A stretch of 64,000 nucleotides of DNA from Apostichopus japonicus (taxonomy: Eukaryota; Echinodermata; Holothuroidea; Aspidochirotida; Stichopodidae), in NCBI RefSeq assembly GCF_037975245.1, contig NC_092568.1, positions 33,822,501 through 33,886,500 on the forward strand. The letters are read 5' to 3'. The notes under the pieces were generated by a model that was given only the letters and a program-made list of their open reading frames with translations, was not told where the DNA came from and ran no database searches. Positions 44,801-55,682 of the stretch are shown piece by piece. Position 1 is the stretch's first letter. Every line of letters starts with the position of its first letter. Position numbers and translations under genes: made by a program.

Positions 44801-47800
44801 GGTAACTGCATACGTAGCTGATTGACCTAACTGTTATGCTTAAATACTCATTATGGCTTGGTGATAATGCAGGCATGTAAGAGTTAGGAATGCTCAGATT
44901 TTCGTTAAACTTTTAGTGAATGTTATTACGAATAATGAAGTATTACGGGCCTGTATTACAGCATATAGTTTGGTCGTCAGCTCCACAGTATTGAGTTTCA
45001 TACTTAGTGACCCCTATACCCTTCAACACAAGACAAAGTGTTGCCATTTCTTCCACAGTACTGAGTTTCACTCTGAGTGATCCCTGTACACTTTAACACA
45101 GCATAGGTCTTGTTATCTTCTCCACAGTATCAAGTTTCATACTTAGTGATCCCTTTACACTTTCACACAGCACAAGAGTCTTGTCATCTCAACAGTATCA
45201 AATTTCATAATGAGTGGTCCCTGTACATCTTAACACAACACATAGTCTTGTAAACAGCTCCACAATATACAATAGAGTCATATTGAGTGGTGTCTGTACT
45301 CTTTAACACAGCACAAAAGGGTTGCAATTTCTTCCACAGCATCTAGTTTCATACTGAGTGGTACCCTGTGCCGTTTAACACAACACATTATCTTGTAAAC
45401 AGCTCCACAATATAGTGTTTCATATTGAGTGATGTCTGTACCCTTTAACACAGCACAAAGGGTTGTCATTACTTCATACTGAGGGGTCCCTGTACCTTCC
45501 AACACAGAATATAGTATTGTAATCTCCTCCACAGTATCGTGAGACCTGTCTCATATTGAGTGGTCTGGGCTTCCTTTACGGCGTGTTTAACTGGAGGGTT
45601 ATAACGTGTCTGATTTTACTGACTATCATCACTTACTGTGTGAGCAGAACAAGAATGAAGAGCCTGATTTGGATTTCAGCAATCTTTCAGATGTGCATGT
45701 TCAACATTGATTATTTTCAACAATGGATTGTAAGTTTGATAGAAACACTTGATTTATTTTATATAGCAGTATTTTCTTACTGAATTAATTGTAAAAAGGG
45801 AGAAAAGGGATCGTGATGCCATCAACATGATGTATATCCTGCATTACGTTAATTTCATAAGGAACAAATTCTTGGTGTCAACAATTCTTGGTGTCTCGTG
45901 TTTAGTGTCTCTTTCTGACATGAAGAGGAGCTCTGAAACCTCTTATTCCTTGCAGAGAAAAATGAGATGAAAATACGTATCATTGATATGACATGTGTGT
46001 TAACATCTTTCAATCCCAAAGCTAATTTTCACCCATCTCGTATTAGTCTGCTATTGATAATAGAAAACAAAAGTACGGGGAATACATCAAAACAATGTTT
46101 TGAAATAGTTTACATGAAACCAAGTTAAGTAAGTTGTGAAATTTAAGTTTTTGGGGTTTTGGAAGCTTTTTCGCTATGTAACTGTTACCATCTCTGATTG
46201 ATACCGACAATGAGGGAGCATTTGAGACATTATTTGTGAAGTTTTTGTATATCAAAACAATGATAAAGCTAAAAATGTCAGGAAAAGAGAGATCGCATGT
46301 GACATCCTGCAGTACTGTCTCCATGCAAGTGTAAACATTTTAGTAATTATCAAATTGTTGACTTTCAATCCCTGAAAAGTAAATTGGCAAACAGTCTTAC
46401 AGCAAACCATGACACCTTGACAACACTGATAACTACCCTATACCTTACTCAGATATCTGCTAGATGCTGCATTGTACATGCCACATGTCATGCAACCAAA
46501 AGTATGTAGATGATTCAACAATGTGTGTATAGCGAGTACACATAGAGACATATAGAGAGACAGGGAGAGAGAGAGTACATAAATTCCTTGGGTCTCATCA
46601 CAATCAGATGAAACACTTTGATATTCTGAATAGTCAGTACAAAATAGAATCTCATCAAGTGCTGTTGTTTGTTCCATGAGAAGAATTTATACATGTTACC
46701 ACCTAATATTCCATCCAGTTATCTCCACTCATTTTGCATTGACTTTTCCCTTTAAGATTGACCTGTGCCATTGTTTTTGTTTACATGCAGGACATGGTTA
46801 TCGATCCCGACGACTATAATGATTTTAATTTCCTGACATCGTTGTGCCTCCTCAAGTTTCTCAGCTTTTCCTTGGACTGTTGCGATGAGAAGACTACGCC
46901 GTTGTGCCCTGTTACGAAAAGAAAACAGGACACATTATTTGATTTATTTGTGTACAACTTCTACCTCCCTCTCTTCCTCCTTGGACCAATCCATGTTTAT
47001 CCCAAGTTTAGAGAACAGGTATGTTTCTGTTAACTTGCTCAATATCAGTTACTTAGATTCAGACTAACCTTGAAACATCATTATGATGACATTGATTAAA
47101 GTGGAAAAATTAGGGAAATCCAATCAAATCTTACTTGGACCAATCCATGTTTATCCCAAGTTTAGAGAATAGGTATGTTTCTGTTAACTTGCTGAATCCC
47201 AGTTACTTAGATTTAGACTAACCTTAAAACATCATAAAGATGATTTTAATCGTTATGGACAAACCTAATGAAATTCCATCAAATCTTACTTGGACCAATC
47301 CAGCTTGCTATCAGTTAATACTTATCATCCTTTAAGTATTAACTGATAGCAGAATTTTAGTCATGGTACATCATAGTCAAAAGAAAAAAAATGAGAACTA
47401 GTAATGTTTCTATCATAGCTAAAATTCCAGTTTTCAAGATATTCTGCCCTAAAATTATGCGACTCTCTGGAAGGCCCCTTTTAGGCTAAATTGATGATGA
47501 CTCTGCTCCTCTGTGCAGTTCTAAATGTTAATGTCAATCCATGTCAACCAAAACAATGTTCCTTAAACTTCACATCAACAAGACTGAACCCTTGGATGAC
47601 ATCCAACATCATTTGTCATCGAAAGCATTATGCTGTGGAGAAATGAAATTCTTATGTTTTCCTTACATATATGTGTTGTGTCTGAGGAAGTGACCTAATG
47701 GTCTTTGATGCTAAACTAAGTATTGCAGCCACTTTAATTGGTGTGACTCGGATGTTTCAAGGTCATTTCTCCAAAATTAAAAGTGGTATAGAAATATAAC

Positions 47801-50800
47801 CTGGACTGATAGTGCAGTGTTTAACTGTCTCCAATATATTCAAATTGAATTTGTCTGTATCAAGAAACCAGATTTTACACAGTTTCAAGAATCATGATGA
47901 TAGTATCAACTAGAAACACATGTTCTCTATTCCAGTGAAGGGTAAATGTTTTTTTTTTTTTTTTCAAATTTGGAAAACATCACTTTTGAAGTTCATTGTA
48001 ATGATTACCCATGCTGCTATATAGTCATTTTTTGTTTAGCCACTAGAAATGAAAGAAAGTGGTTGTGTTTCGTATGTTTTCCGCAAAAACTGAGAATCTC
48101 AAGCAAAAATGGAAGATCTGTTATTCCTGCGTTAGGTCCGAAGAACACTGCAGAAAAACCTGCAACAGTATCTCGTCTTGTATTCCAGCTGAGTTTTCTT
48201 ATCAACATTTTGGTTATTTTCCACATTAAAACTGTCAAAGATGCACTCTTTTTGGCATTTCCTTTTACATGTTACTGTTTGTAGATGAACCAAGCTGTTC
48301 AACCTTGGAACAAGGACAAATATGTTTGTTGCTTTTGGGAGGCCTTGCACTATTTTGGTTGGATGTTTTTCATAGAGATTGCACTGCACTATTGTTACCA
48401 CCCATCCCTGACCTTTGACACAATCACGCTTAAGAATGCATCCTATGTTGAATGTGGTAGGTAAAGATTCCTTTATTTGTTTCAATGATTTCACAGTGCT
48501 TTGTCTTCCACATTCTTTAACTTGCCATTATATTTTCTAATTTTTTGCACTTGCCATACACAGAACACGAACATCCGTTTCATTAAAAATAAATTTCAGA
48601 CAGAATAGCTTGACTGTTGTTGACCTCATGAGTAAATCTCTTCTTGAAAGATGAGAACCACTCTATATATCTAGCTATCTATCTATCTATATATAAATAC
48701 TACACAAAAGTTTGCAGTACACTTCAAGTTATGGTTACAAAGTTTACACACTTTTTCCTTCTCCTGTGCAGCCGGATATGTCATGTGTAGTCTGCTCTAC
48801 TTCCAAATTAAGTACATGGCACTATATGGCTTCCCGAGGCTTCTGTGCCTGCTGGATGGCCTGGACTCCCCAAAGCCACCAATGTGCATTCATGCCATGT
48901 ACACCTTCAAAGATATGTGGAGGTATGTGTAAAGTACTTTGTATTCAAATCCTAAGTTGTTTTAAGGACCGAAAATTGTTTCAAGACTCTGCTTCAAAAT
49001 AGGTGGAGATTAAAGTGCATAGCATTTCTTAAAGTGTGAGTGTACTGATGGGGCTAGTAACCAGTGTGTAACAGGTTACAGGAGTTTATTGATGGTTGAA
49101 TGAATCTGAAGTGAACCTGTTGTAAATCACAGCGAATTATTGTTTGGCTGTTAATTTTCATTTATATTTAGCGTATTGTATGTAAATCACAGATCTTGTA
49201 TGTACACAAACCTCTCCTACATCTCCCCAACCTCCCCACCCCCAATCCACTCCCCCAACCCCTTCCCTGTATTGTAAACCATTTGAGAGGTCTGAGCCTA
49301 TCAAGACACATGTTAGACAGCAACAGTGAACCTGTTAATTTGTTTGAGTAATACTGCTGTCTGTATTTTACATCATAAATCAAGAGTTTCCCTTGCTTTT
49401 GGTTTCATATGAATCAAAGCATATATGTGACATATTCCAGAAGTTGTGTGATATAGCAAGTGACTGTATGTCTCTACATTAAAATGTACTGTTTCTTTGT
49501 TTTTCAGGTTTTTTGATAGAGGGCTGCATGAGTTTATGGTTAGGTAAGTATGACACGCCACTTGATACTAAAACCATCAGCTGAAGAATAGCTACTGCAT
49601 ATGCATGATTAATATGCATTCTTCTCTCATTTTAAATCAAACAGAATACTGATATATATACATCCTGGCTGTCATTTTAGAATCTTTGTAGCTTGATCCT
49701 TCTATAAAACAATTTGTAAGTTAATCTTTGAGAAAAATTCTGTGATACAAAATTCTCCTTGTAGAAAGTCCATGTATGATATTCATATTTGCCTCTGTGT
49801 CATTTCCTTGCCTATGAAAGTATGTAACTCAGTCATTTTTTCCTCATTTTTTGGCCTGCAGGTATGTGTACATTCCTCTGGGTGGTTCCAAGGCAGGCTT
49901 CCTTCGCCAGCAACTTTCCTCCATTTTGTGTTTTGCAATGATCACGTTCTGGCATGGCGGTGGTACCAACATCATTTATTGGGGAATCACAAACTGGGCT
50001 GGTCTTACAGTGGAAACACTTGTGGAAGTGACACTCAAGTCACATGTCCCTGATGAGGTTTGTTTCAATGACAATGTGCTTTTGTTCTTTTTATGTTATT
50101 GTTTCCTTTTGTAGAAATATTTGACATTGTTTGTGTTTTCTAATATTGGAAGTTTCCATCTGATATTTCTCCAGTCTACCTGGGTCAATCTGTTTGTTGA
50201 TGTATAAGTCGTCTTTGAACGCATACAGCCATCGTTATCTAATATTGGAAGTTTCCATCTGATATTTCTCCAGCCTACCTTTGTCAATCTGTTTGTTGAT
50301 GTATAAGTCGTCTTTGAACGCATACAGCCATCGTTATCTAATATTGGAAGTTTCCATCTGATATTTCTCCAGTCTTCCTGAGTCAATCTGTTTGTTGATG
50401 TATAAGTCGTCTTTGAACGCATACAGCCATCGTTATCTAATATTGGAAGTTTCCCTCTGATATTTCTCCAGCCTACCTGGGTCAATCTATTAGTTGATGT
50501 ATAAGTCTTTGAACGCATACAGCCATCGTTATCTAATATTGGAAGTTTCCATCTGATATTTCTCCAGCCTACCTGGGTCTCTGGTGCTATGAGGAGGAGA
50601 CTGATGGCAGCATTCAGAGGTCTCATGTACGTGTGCCTGTTTCCTTCCAATATGTTCTTCCTGTCAGGTGTGAGGGTAGGGAAGCTGGTCACCAGTAAAC
50701 TCTTATTTTCAGGTAGGTATTCAAGGTGTTCAATTATGGTTATGATGGTTGCAATGGTTTGATGATTGCGGTGGCAATGATGATGATGGTGGTGGCAGTG

Positions 50801-52056
50801 ATGGTGGCAATAATGGTGATTGATGGTTGCAATGGATGATGGTAGTGGTAGCAATGATAATGATGATGATGGTGGTGGAGATAGATACACTGTATGAGAG
50901 CTTTGTAGGTTTTTTTTTAAAAGAACTGCAATATGTACACTGTAGGAGATATGTGGTTTAGATCCTCCTGTATTAAGCAGGAACTCGCAAAGAAGCCAGC
51001 ATCATTGGCTTATCAAAGCCGCAAGCTGACCGAAGTCAGTCTCTTACATTCATATTTAACGTCCATGATTATGATTTGTCAATTGTCAACAACTCTGTAA
51101 CTGGACGACATACATTAATCTGGGAGTGACTCGAACTCGGGACCTTATCATTGAAAGGCACCGGCGTTAACCACTGAGCTAACACTCCTAAGATATGTGT
51201 AGGATTGGTGAATAGAACACCAATATATACACTGTAGGAGAGGTGTGTAGGTTTGGTAAATAGAACACCAATATGTACGCTATAGGAGAGATGTGTAGGT
51301 TGGTGAATAGAACACCAATATGTACACTGTAGGAGAGATGTGTAGGTTGGTGAATAGAACAGTAATGTTTACACTGTAAGAGAGATGTGTAGGATTGGTG
51401 AATAGAACTGAAACCTTAAATGTACAACCATCTGCATTTTTAAGTGATAACAAGCTTTCAAATATTGCTTAGTTCTTTGGATATGAATATAAACTAAACT
51501 TCAAATATATTTTACTGCATGCCCATTCATCTATCAAAGACAAGCTACTCAATCACACATCTATTCCAATGAAACACTCGAGTAGATCTAAAACGGTACT
51601 TTTCACAAACTACTTCTGTTTTAATGATTGCCAATGTGAATTCTTGCCGATCTCTAGTTGTTTAAACATAATCAAGTCTAATAGAAACAGAAACCTTTAA
51701 TTTATGAACAGTTTGGAACATCATTGTGAAATGCTTTTTACGATTTCAATGCAATACATTTTGCGTGTCTTACATTGTCTGTAGTCGGTGTCATAGACGT
51801 CTTCCATTGAAATAAAGTTCAATAGATACATTTTCAATTACAACCTCAAACCTGCTGAAAATCTACAGTATTTCCTTTCTGATATCTCCCATATGCAGGT
51901 AATCTGTTACATCCATTTTTGACGTGGTTCTTTTACTATTCCATCGTTCAAATCTTACTGGAGGTCTATCACAAATGGGGAAAGCGGTACATCTGCCTTA
52001 AGTCATATTACTTCATGGGTAGCAGGAAACCAGTCAACAAGGATAAAGACCAGTGA
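41822..52056 (+). CDS. HHAT: Hedgehog acyltransferase (protein-cysteine N-palmitoyltransferase)
   Basis: HHAT is an ER membrane MBOAT enzyme that attaches palmitate to the N-terminal cysteine of Hedgehog. Eleven coding exons join in frame: 41822-42023, 43136-43203, 44036-44146, 45535-45729, 46791-47018, 48285-48456, 48772-48922, 49508-49543, 49862-50057, 50568-50712, 51899-52056, giving 553 aa (human 493). The first coding exon opens at an acceptor at 41799, and the ATG at 41822 is the first downstream. Family marks are SDFEWDYW, the signature MWRFFDRGLHEF with Asp379, YVYIPLGGS, and ITFWHGG with the invariant His419. The 40-residue Asp-to-His spacing equals the mammalian one. Both catalytic residues are present, so this is HHAT, not the inactive HHATL. 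Many hydrophobic segments are visible. Exon 8 is a 36-nt microexon. Three splice junctions (exon 4 acceptor, exon 5 donor, exon 10 acceptor) lie inside tandem repeats. Confidence 0.95.
42052..42424 (+). mobile_element. TTAA-flanked MITE, copy B1 (373 bp)
   Basis: Uninterrupted relative of the element at 5070-6658, in the same orientation, beginning TTAAAGGGTGTGAAGACTCG and ending in CTTCAGTGCCTTTAA. It shares CACCACCATCGATCCCAGAA, CAGCTTGCTACCGTCGGTAA and GGACATCTCAGGTCCAG. It starts 28 bp after HHAT coding exon 1. Confidence 0.85.
42421..42608 (-). mobile_element. TTAA-flanked MITE, copy B2, inverted and internally deleted
   Basis: Begins TTAAAGGCATTGAAGACTCG and ends CTTCACACCCTTTAA, the mirror image of B1 with the middle missing. 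It shares the central TTAA (42421-42424) with B1, so three TTAA tetramers separate two elements. Confidence 0.85.
44980..45548. repeat. degenerate repeat of about 77 bp running into HHAT exon 4
   Basis: Seven to eight imperfect copies built from CTCCACAGTATYGAGTTTCA, TACTGAGTGRTCCCTGTAC and CTTTAACACAGCACA. The last CTCCACAG is the exon 4 acceptor at 45534/45535, and the first 35 bp of the exon (including TCATATTGAGTGGT) match the repeat. Confidence 0.8.
46980..47300 (+). repeat. 154-bp tandem duplication including the end of HHAT exon 5 and its donor
   Basis: The stretch from CTTGGACCAATCCATG through the exon end and GTATGTTTCTGTTAACTTGC begins at 46980 and again at 47134; a third, broken copy starts at 47289. 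In copy 2 the glutamine codon before the donor is TAG, so use of that copy as exon would end translation. Confidence 0.88.
47307..47350. repeat. perfect 18-bp hairpin
   Basis: GCTATCAGTTAATACTTA at 47307-47324 is followed, after an 8-nt loop, by its exact reverse complement at 47333-47350. It interrupts the third copy of the 154-bp duplication in HHAT intron 5. Confidence 0.85.
50141..50580 (+). repeat. 99-bp tandem repeat containing the HHAT exon 10 acceptor
   Basis: Units start TAATATTGGAAGTTTCC at 50141, 50240, 50339, 50438 and 50534 (the fourth unit is 96 bp). Each contains TGATATTTCTCCAG followed by a CCTACCTGGGTC-like stretch. The fifth is the true acceptor (50567/50568) and the start of exon 10. 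The 99-bp unit being a multiple of three produces a 264-codon frame on the minus strand that is not a gene. Confidence 0.93.
50735..50882. repeat. GAT/GGT-rich simple repeat
   Basis: Imperfect runs of GATGATGGTGGTGGCA in HHAT intron 10, broken by AATGGTTGCAATGG segments. Confidence 0.8.
50900..51410. repeat. tandem repeat of about 47 bp, split by a SINE
   Basis: Units reading TACACTGTAGGAGAGATGTG, TAGGTTGGTGAATAGAACA and CCAATATG occur five to six times from 51190 to 51410. One diverged copy lies before the SINE (50905-50955). Confidence 0.8.
50956..51190 (-). mobile_element. tRNA-derived SINE, full length
   Basis: On the minus strand the element starts at 51190 with a tRNA-like head: A box TTAGCTCAGTGGTTAACG and B box GGTCCCGAGTTCGAGTCACT. 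A body with CAGCTTGCGGCTTTGATAAG follows and the tail ends in AGGAGGATCTAAAC. Flanking 9-bp duplications AGATATGTG lie at 50947-50955 and 51191-51199. It is not a functional tRNA gene, because the body continues and the cloverleaf is imperfect. Confidence 0.88.
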
Positions 52057-53900
52057 TTCACATCTTCAAAGAGGAATAACCAAACAACGACCGGGTAATT
52101 CTTAAGACACGCATGATTTTCACCTTCTTTTTTTTTTCGACTAAAATATTAAGAGCAGGATGCTGACTTAAATTCTTATATTATTAAAATTTTGATCATT
52201 ATAGTGAAAGACTCCTTGTCAATTCCGCTGACCATGTGACTGTCGCAAATAATCAAGCCAAAACATTCAGCTATTTTGAATAATCAGCTTCGTGAACTGA
52301 GTGTCACGTGAGGTTGAATGAAGGTTTCATATCTATAAAGGAGACCCAAACGCAACCATCAGCAATGGTCCTGTGATAGACAACTTCTCCAAACAGCTAA
52401 GAAAAAATGTTATTCTAGTCTGCAGATATCACCGGTTTAACGTTCTTTTATACACAAGGCTCAAGACTGAATCAAGTCTAAGTATGACATCATCGAGCCA
52501 CAATCAAAGTAGCATATCTCATCCCAAATGGAGCAGATATTTTTCTTAGCTGTTTCGGAGAACTGATAAAGATGATACTTGGGCTTGTGTCTTCTTTAAC
52601 TAATGTTGTCTCTCCTACAGTAGACGTGTCTGACCTTTATAATACATTTTACAATTCAACAAGTCATATTTCAGAATCAGATCATAACGTACGCATGATC
52701 AGTACGAGAAATAAATGACAAATGTCTTTTGGAGATCGCTTTAAATCTCATCCATGTTTTACAGAAACAGTATTTCAAACATATTTTTACACCAGTAGTT
52801 GTTTACTGTTTGATATGAAATGGTCACAAGGCAAAAGTTCTTTCTTACTAAATCATTCCTAATTTCAGTTTCCAGTTTTAACCCAATTTTTTGGGCCTTT
52901 TGTGGTAAATATTATTATATTATGTACATCTCTTAAAAATTGGGCATAAATTGGACCTAGTTGTTATTATATTTTTAGTTGGGATTTTATGAATTTTTTT
53001 TCGGTGGTGTCTACCTCTGATCAATTCGTTTTACGATACTTTTACTCAACTGCAAAGAAGATGAGGAATTCATCTTGGATATGTCACAGGAGGGGTTTGG
53101 ATTTTGTCTAAATAGAATCGTATCGGCTTAGAGACTTTCCATCGTGCATGATTGAATGCCACTTTTTGCTGGTTTGTCATCGATTAGCTGCATATTGGGT
53201 AAACCTGTGTCAATACATTCACTTATGACCAGCTTTTTGGTCACAACCTTGACTACTTTTTTTTTGTAATTTTTTTTTGGAATTGACAACATCTAGAATC
53301 TATTAGCCATAGGCTCTACATATATGAATGTTTTGTTTTTTGGGGCTGAATTTCTCTGGACTGATTTTTACATTTACCTAGGGCTCAGTATATTACAATT
53401 AAAACACTTGGAATAAGTTTCAATAATAAAACACAATTAAATGTAAACTATTGCTAACATGGAATAAAGATGCATTCTTACAATAAGCTATTATTAAGTT
53501 CCTTTTGCAGTACAAGAAAAGTACTATTTAGTCTCACTTTGTATTTGAAGTCTATATTTTGTTGTATTTTTTTATTAGTTTTACATACTTGTTGATAATT
53601 GCATCTTACAATACTGTATCAGTGTTTCCTTCGCCACGTTTATCTTGCCCTGTTAACATTTACCAAAGCATTCTAATGTGTCAAAGTATGTCATACATGT
53701 CAATGAGATGCATGATTTAGCACAGTAGTATAAGTGTCTTCCACTGTTCATACATTCTTGCCAGGTAAGTTTATAATTCTACAAGTATTAGCTCTTAATT
53801 TGGTACTACTTTTTCATATATTTTATAGAAAGGAAACATTTTTTTTTTAAATAACTTTATAAAGCATACTCTTCCAATTCTTATATCGAGCAGATAACTG

Positions 53901-54002
53901 TCAACTTTTAATGTAACTTTTAATGTAACTATCAACTTTTAATGTAACTTTTAATGTAACTTTTAATGTAACTGTCAACTTTTAATGATACTTTTAATGT
54001 AA
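53901..54002. repeat. minisatellite with AACTTTTAATGT units
   Basis: About eight copies of a 12-bp core, some with an extra ACTGTC or ACTATC insert. Confidence 0.85.
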
Positions 54003-55387
54003 TCACTTTCTTCTTAATATTAAACATTTCTTACAGTATATATTTTTCCACAGAAGTTTTGTAAAAGTAGATACAATTTAAATTTTTGGAGGTCACAAAC
54101 TTAGAAACTGCAAAATCTTCTTCAGACTTTCTTGCAAATGACTTCTACAATTTAACATATTTACTTCCATTGAAGAGGTTTCCAAATCTTATGGGCAAGA
54201 ATTTTAATACTTGCCATAGATTCTTTATTTGCCTTTTAGAAGAAACAAATGTGTGATGGGGTTTTGAGTTAGAACATTCTATTTTTTCCCATTCATGTTC
54301 AGATCATTTTGATTAGATAATGCTTATAATTTTGAAGCCATCCAAATCAACAAAGATAACTTGTTCACATCTCGTACCTCTGTCAAACATCTCTATTCAC
54401 AGTTGTGAGAAACAAGAGAAGTGAGAAACAGCCGTTTGATATGGTCTCGATGGCTACGTTTATTCAGTCAGATAAAATAATTAGGTACATCGAAAATTAT
54501 GAGGCAGAGGGTAACATCATGGGACAGGTCATGTACTGTATGTTTCATATCATCATCCACTCGGTTAACATGAAATCATTATATATTTTCTTGTGAAAGA
54601 CTGATTCTCTATATGGTACTTTTGGTGATATTATTATTTTTCTATAAGTTTGCATCATAACCAAAGGAAATCAATCAAATGAAGCAAAAGCTTTCAAATA
54701 TTGGACCCATGTTTCTTTCTAATGAAAACAGCTTAAAATATACATTTTGATGTGTCAATGTTATTTTTTCTTGTGTATTTATAAACACATTATGCAATGT
54801 GAGAACAAGCTAGTGTACATATTGGGGCAATGGGGAGGGGGGGGGGGTGGGTATCTACACCAACTAGCTTTATTAAAAGTTACTGCAGTAGCTGGTTTCT
54901 CAGATTGGGTAACAACCAGAAAGGCAACTGGCTTAGTCATTCCTTGCCTCATTTCTTGCGACGATAGTGATTTTTCAAACTTACTTGAAAGAATTATATC
55001 AACTCGAATTCTTCTTTTTTTATTTCAATTCTCGATCATTGAAAGGGTCACATCCTCCCAACCACACTAGTGCCCCTTCTCATAAATATGAAAATATGAG
55101 GTGCAAATTGTACTTTTGTTTTTGCAAATAATTTATTTGGTGAGTAAATTTTTTTATTTCAGACCGACTTGGTATGATACCCCATGCACCCCCTCTCCTG
55201 CCCTCCCCACAAGTTAACACATGTGCAACTGCTGGCAGAACCAGGGCAGCTTGAGACCAGGAGACGTGTGCTGATAACATGTGAATTGTGTTACTGAAAT
55301 ATGGTTTTATTGTATTTTGATTGTCTTTCTGCAAGCTGATGGCTGTAAATTGTCATACTGTTGTGGTTGGCACTTCGATGGCTACTC

Positions 55388-55682
55388 AAAATTATAATAA
55401 TCAGAGTTAATTTAACGACGCTTAAGCGACCACAAATATGGGAGAAACCCTCAAGGGCATATGGATTACAACCTACACAACGGGTGGCTTCCAATTCAAC
55501 ATTTTAACTCAAATTTTGAATCTTTCAATTTAGCAAGTCATTTCAGATGGGAAAACCGTAGATTGCTCTTGGATGAAAAACCACTTCACTTTGACCCGGC
55601 TGGCTTCGAACCTGGAACCTCCCGATTGCTATGTCTCATTGCTTCAAATGCCACCACCTTTATCCACTTGGCCACAGCAACA
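55388..55682 (-). mobile_element. second tRNA-derived SINE family
   Basis: On the minus strand, from 55682, the head carries an A box GTGGCCAAGTGGATAAAGG and a B box GGTTCCAGGTTCGAAGCC, separated by a long interval like that of Ser/Leu tRNAs. The tail is AT-rich. GCTACTC at 55381-55387 and 55683-55689 is a 7-bp target duplication. The head differs clearly from the SINE at 50956-51190, so two families are present. Confidence 0.75.

Noticed and set aside
48451-48466. Alternative HHAT exon 6 donor at 48461 (GTAG|GTAAAG)
   Set aside because: It would put exon 7 out of frame; the donor at 48457 gives the conserved reading.
50096-50890. 264-codon minus-strand frame with four near-identical blocks
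   Set aside because: It is a shadow of the 99-bp tandem repeat and of a GAT/GGT simple repeat, on the strand opposite to HHAT exon 10.
51118-51190. Functional tRNA gene
   Set aside because: A and B boxes are present, but the cloverleaf is imperfect and the sequence continues into a SINE body with a target duplication on both sides.
55590-55682. tRNA-Leu or tRNA-Ser gene
   Set aside because: Same reasoning: a SINE head with flanking GCTACTC duplication, not a free-standing tRNA.
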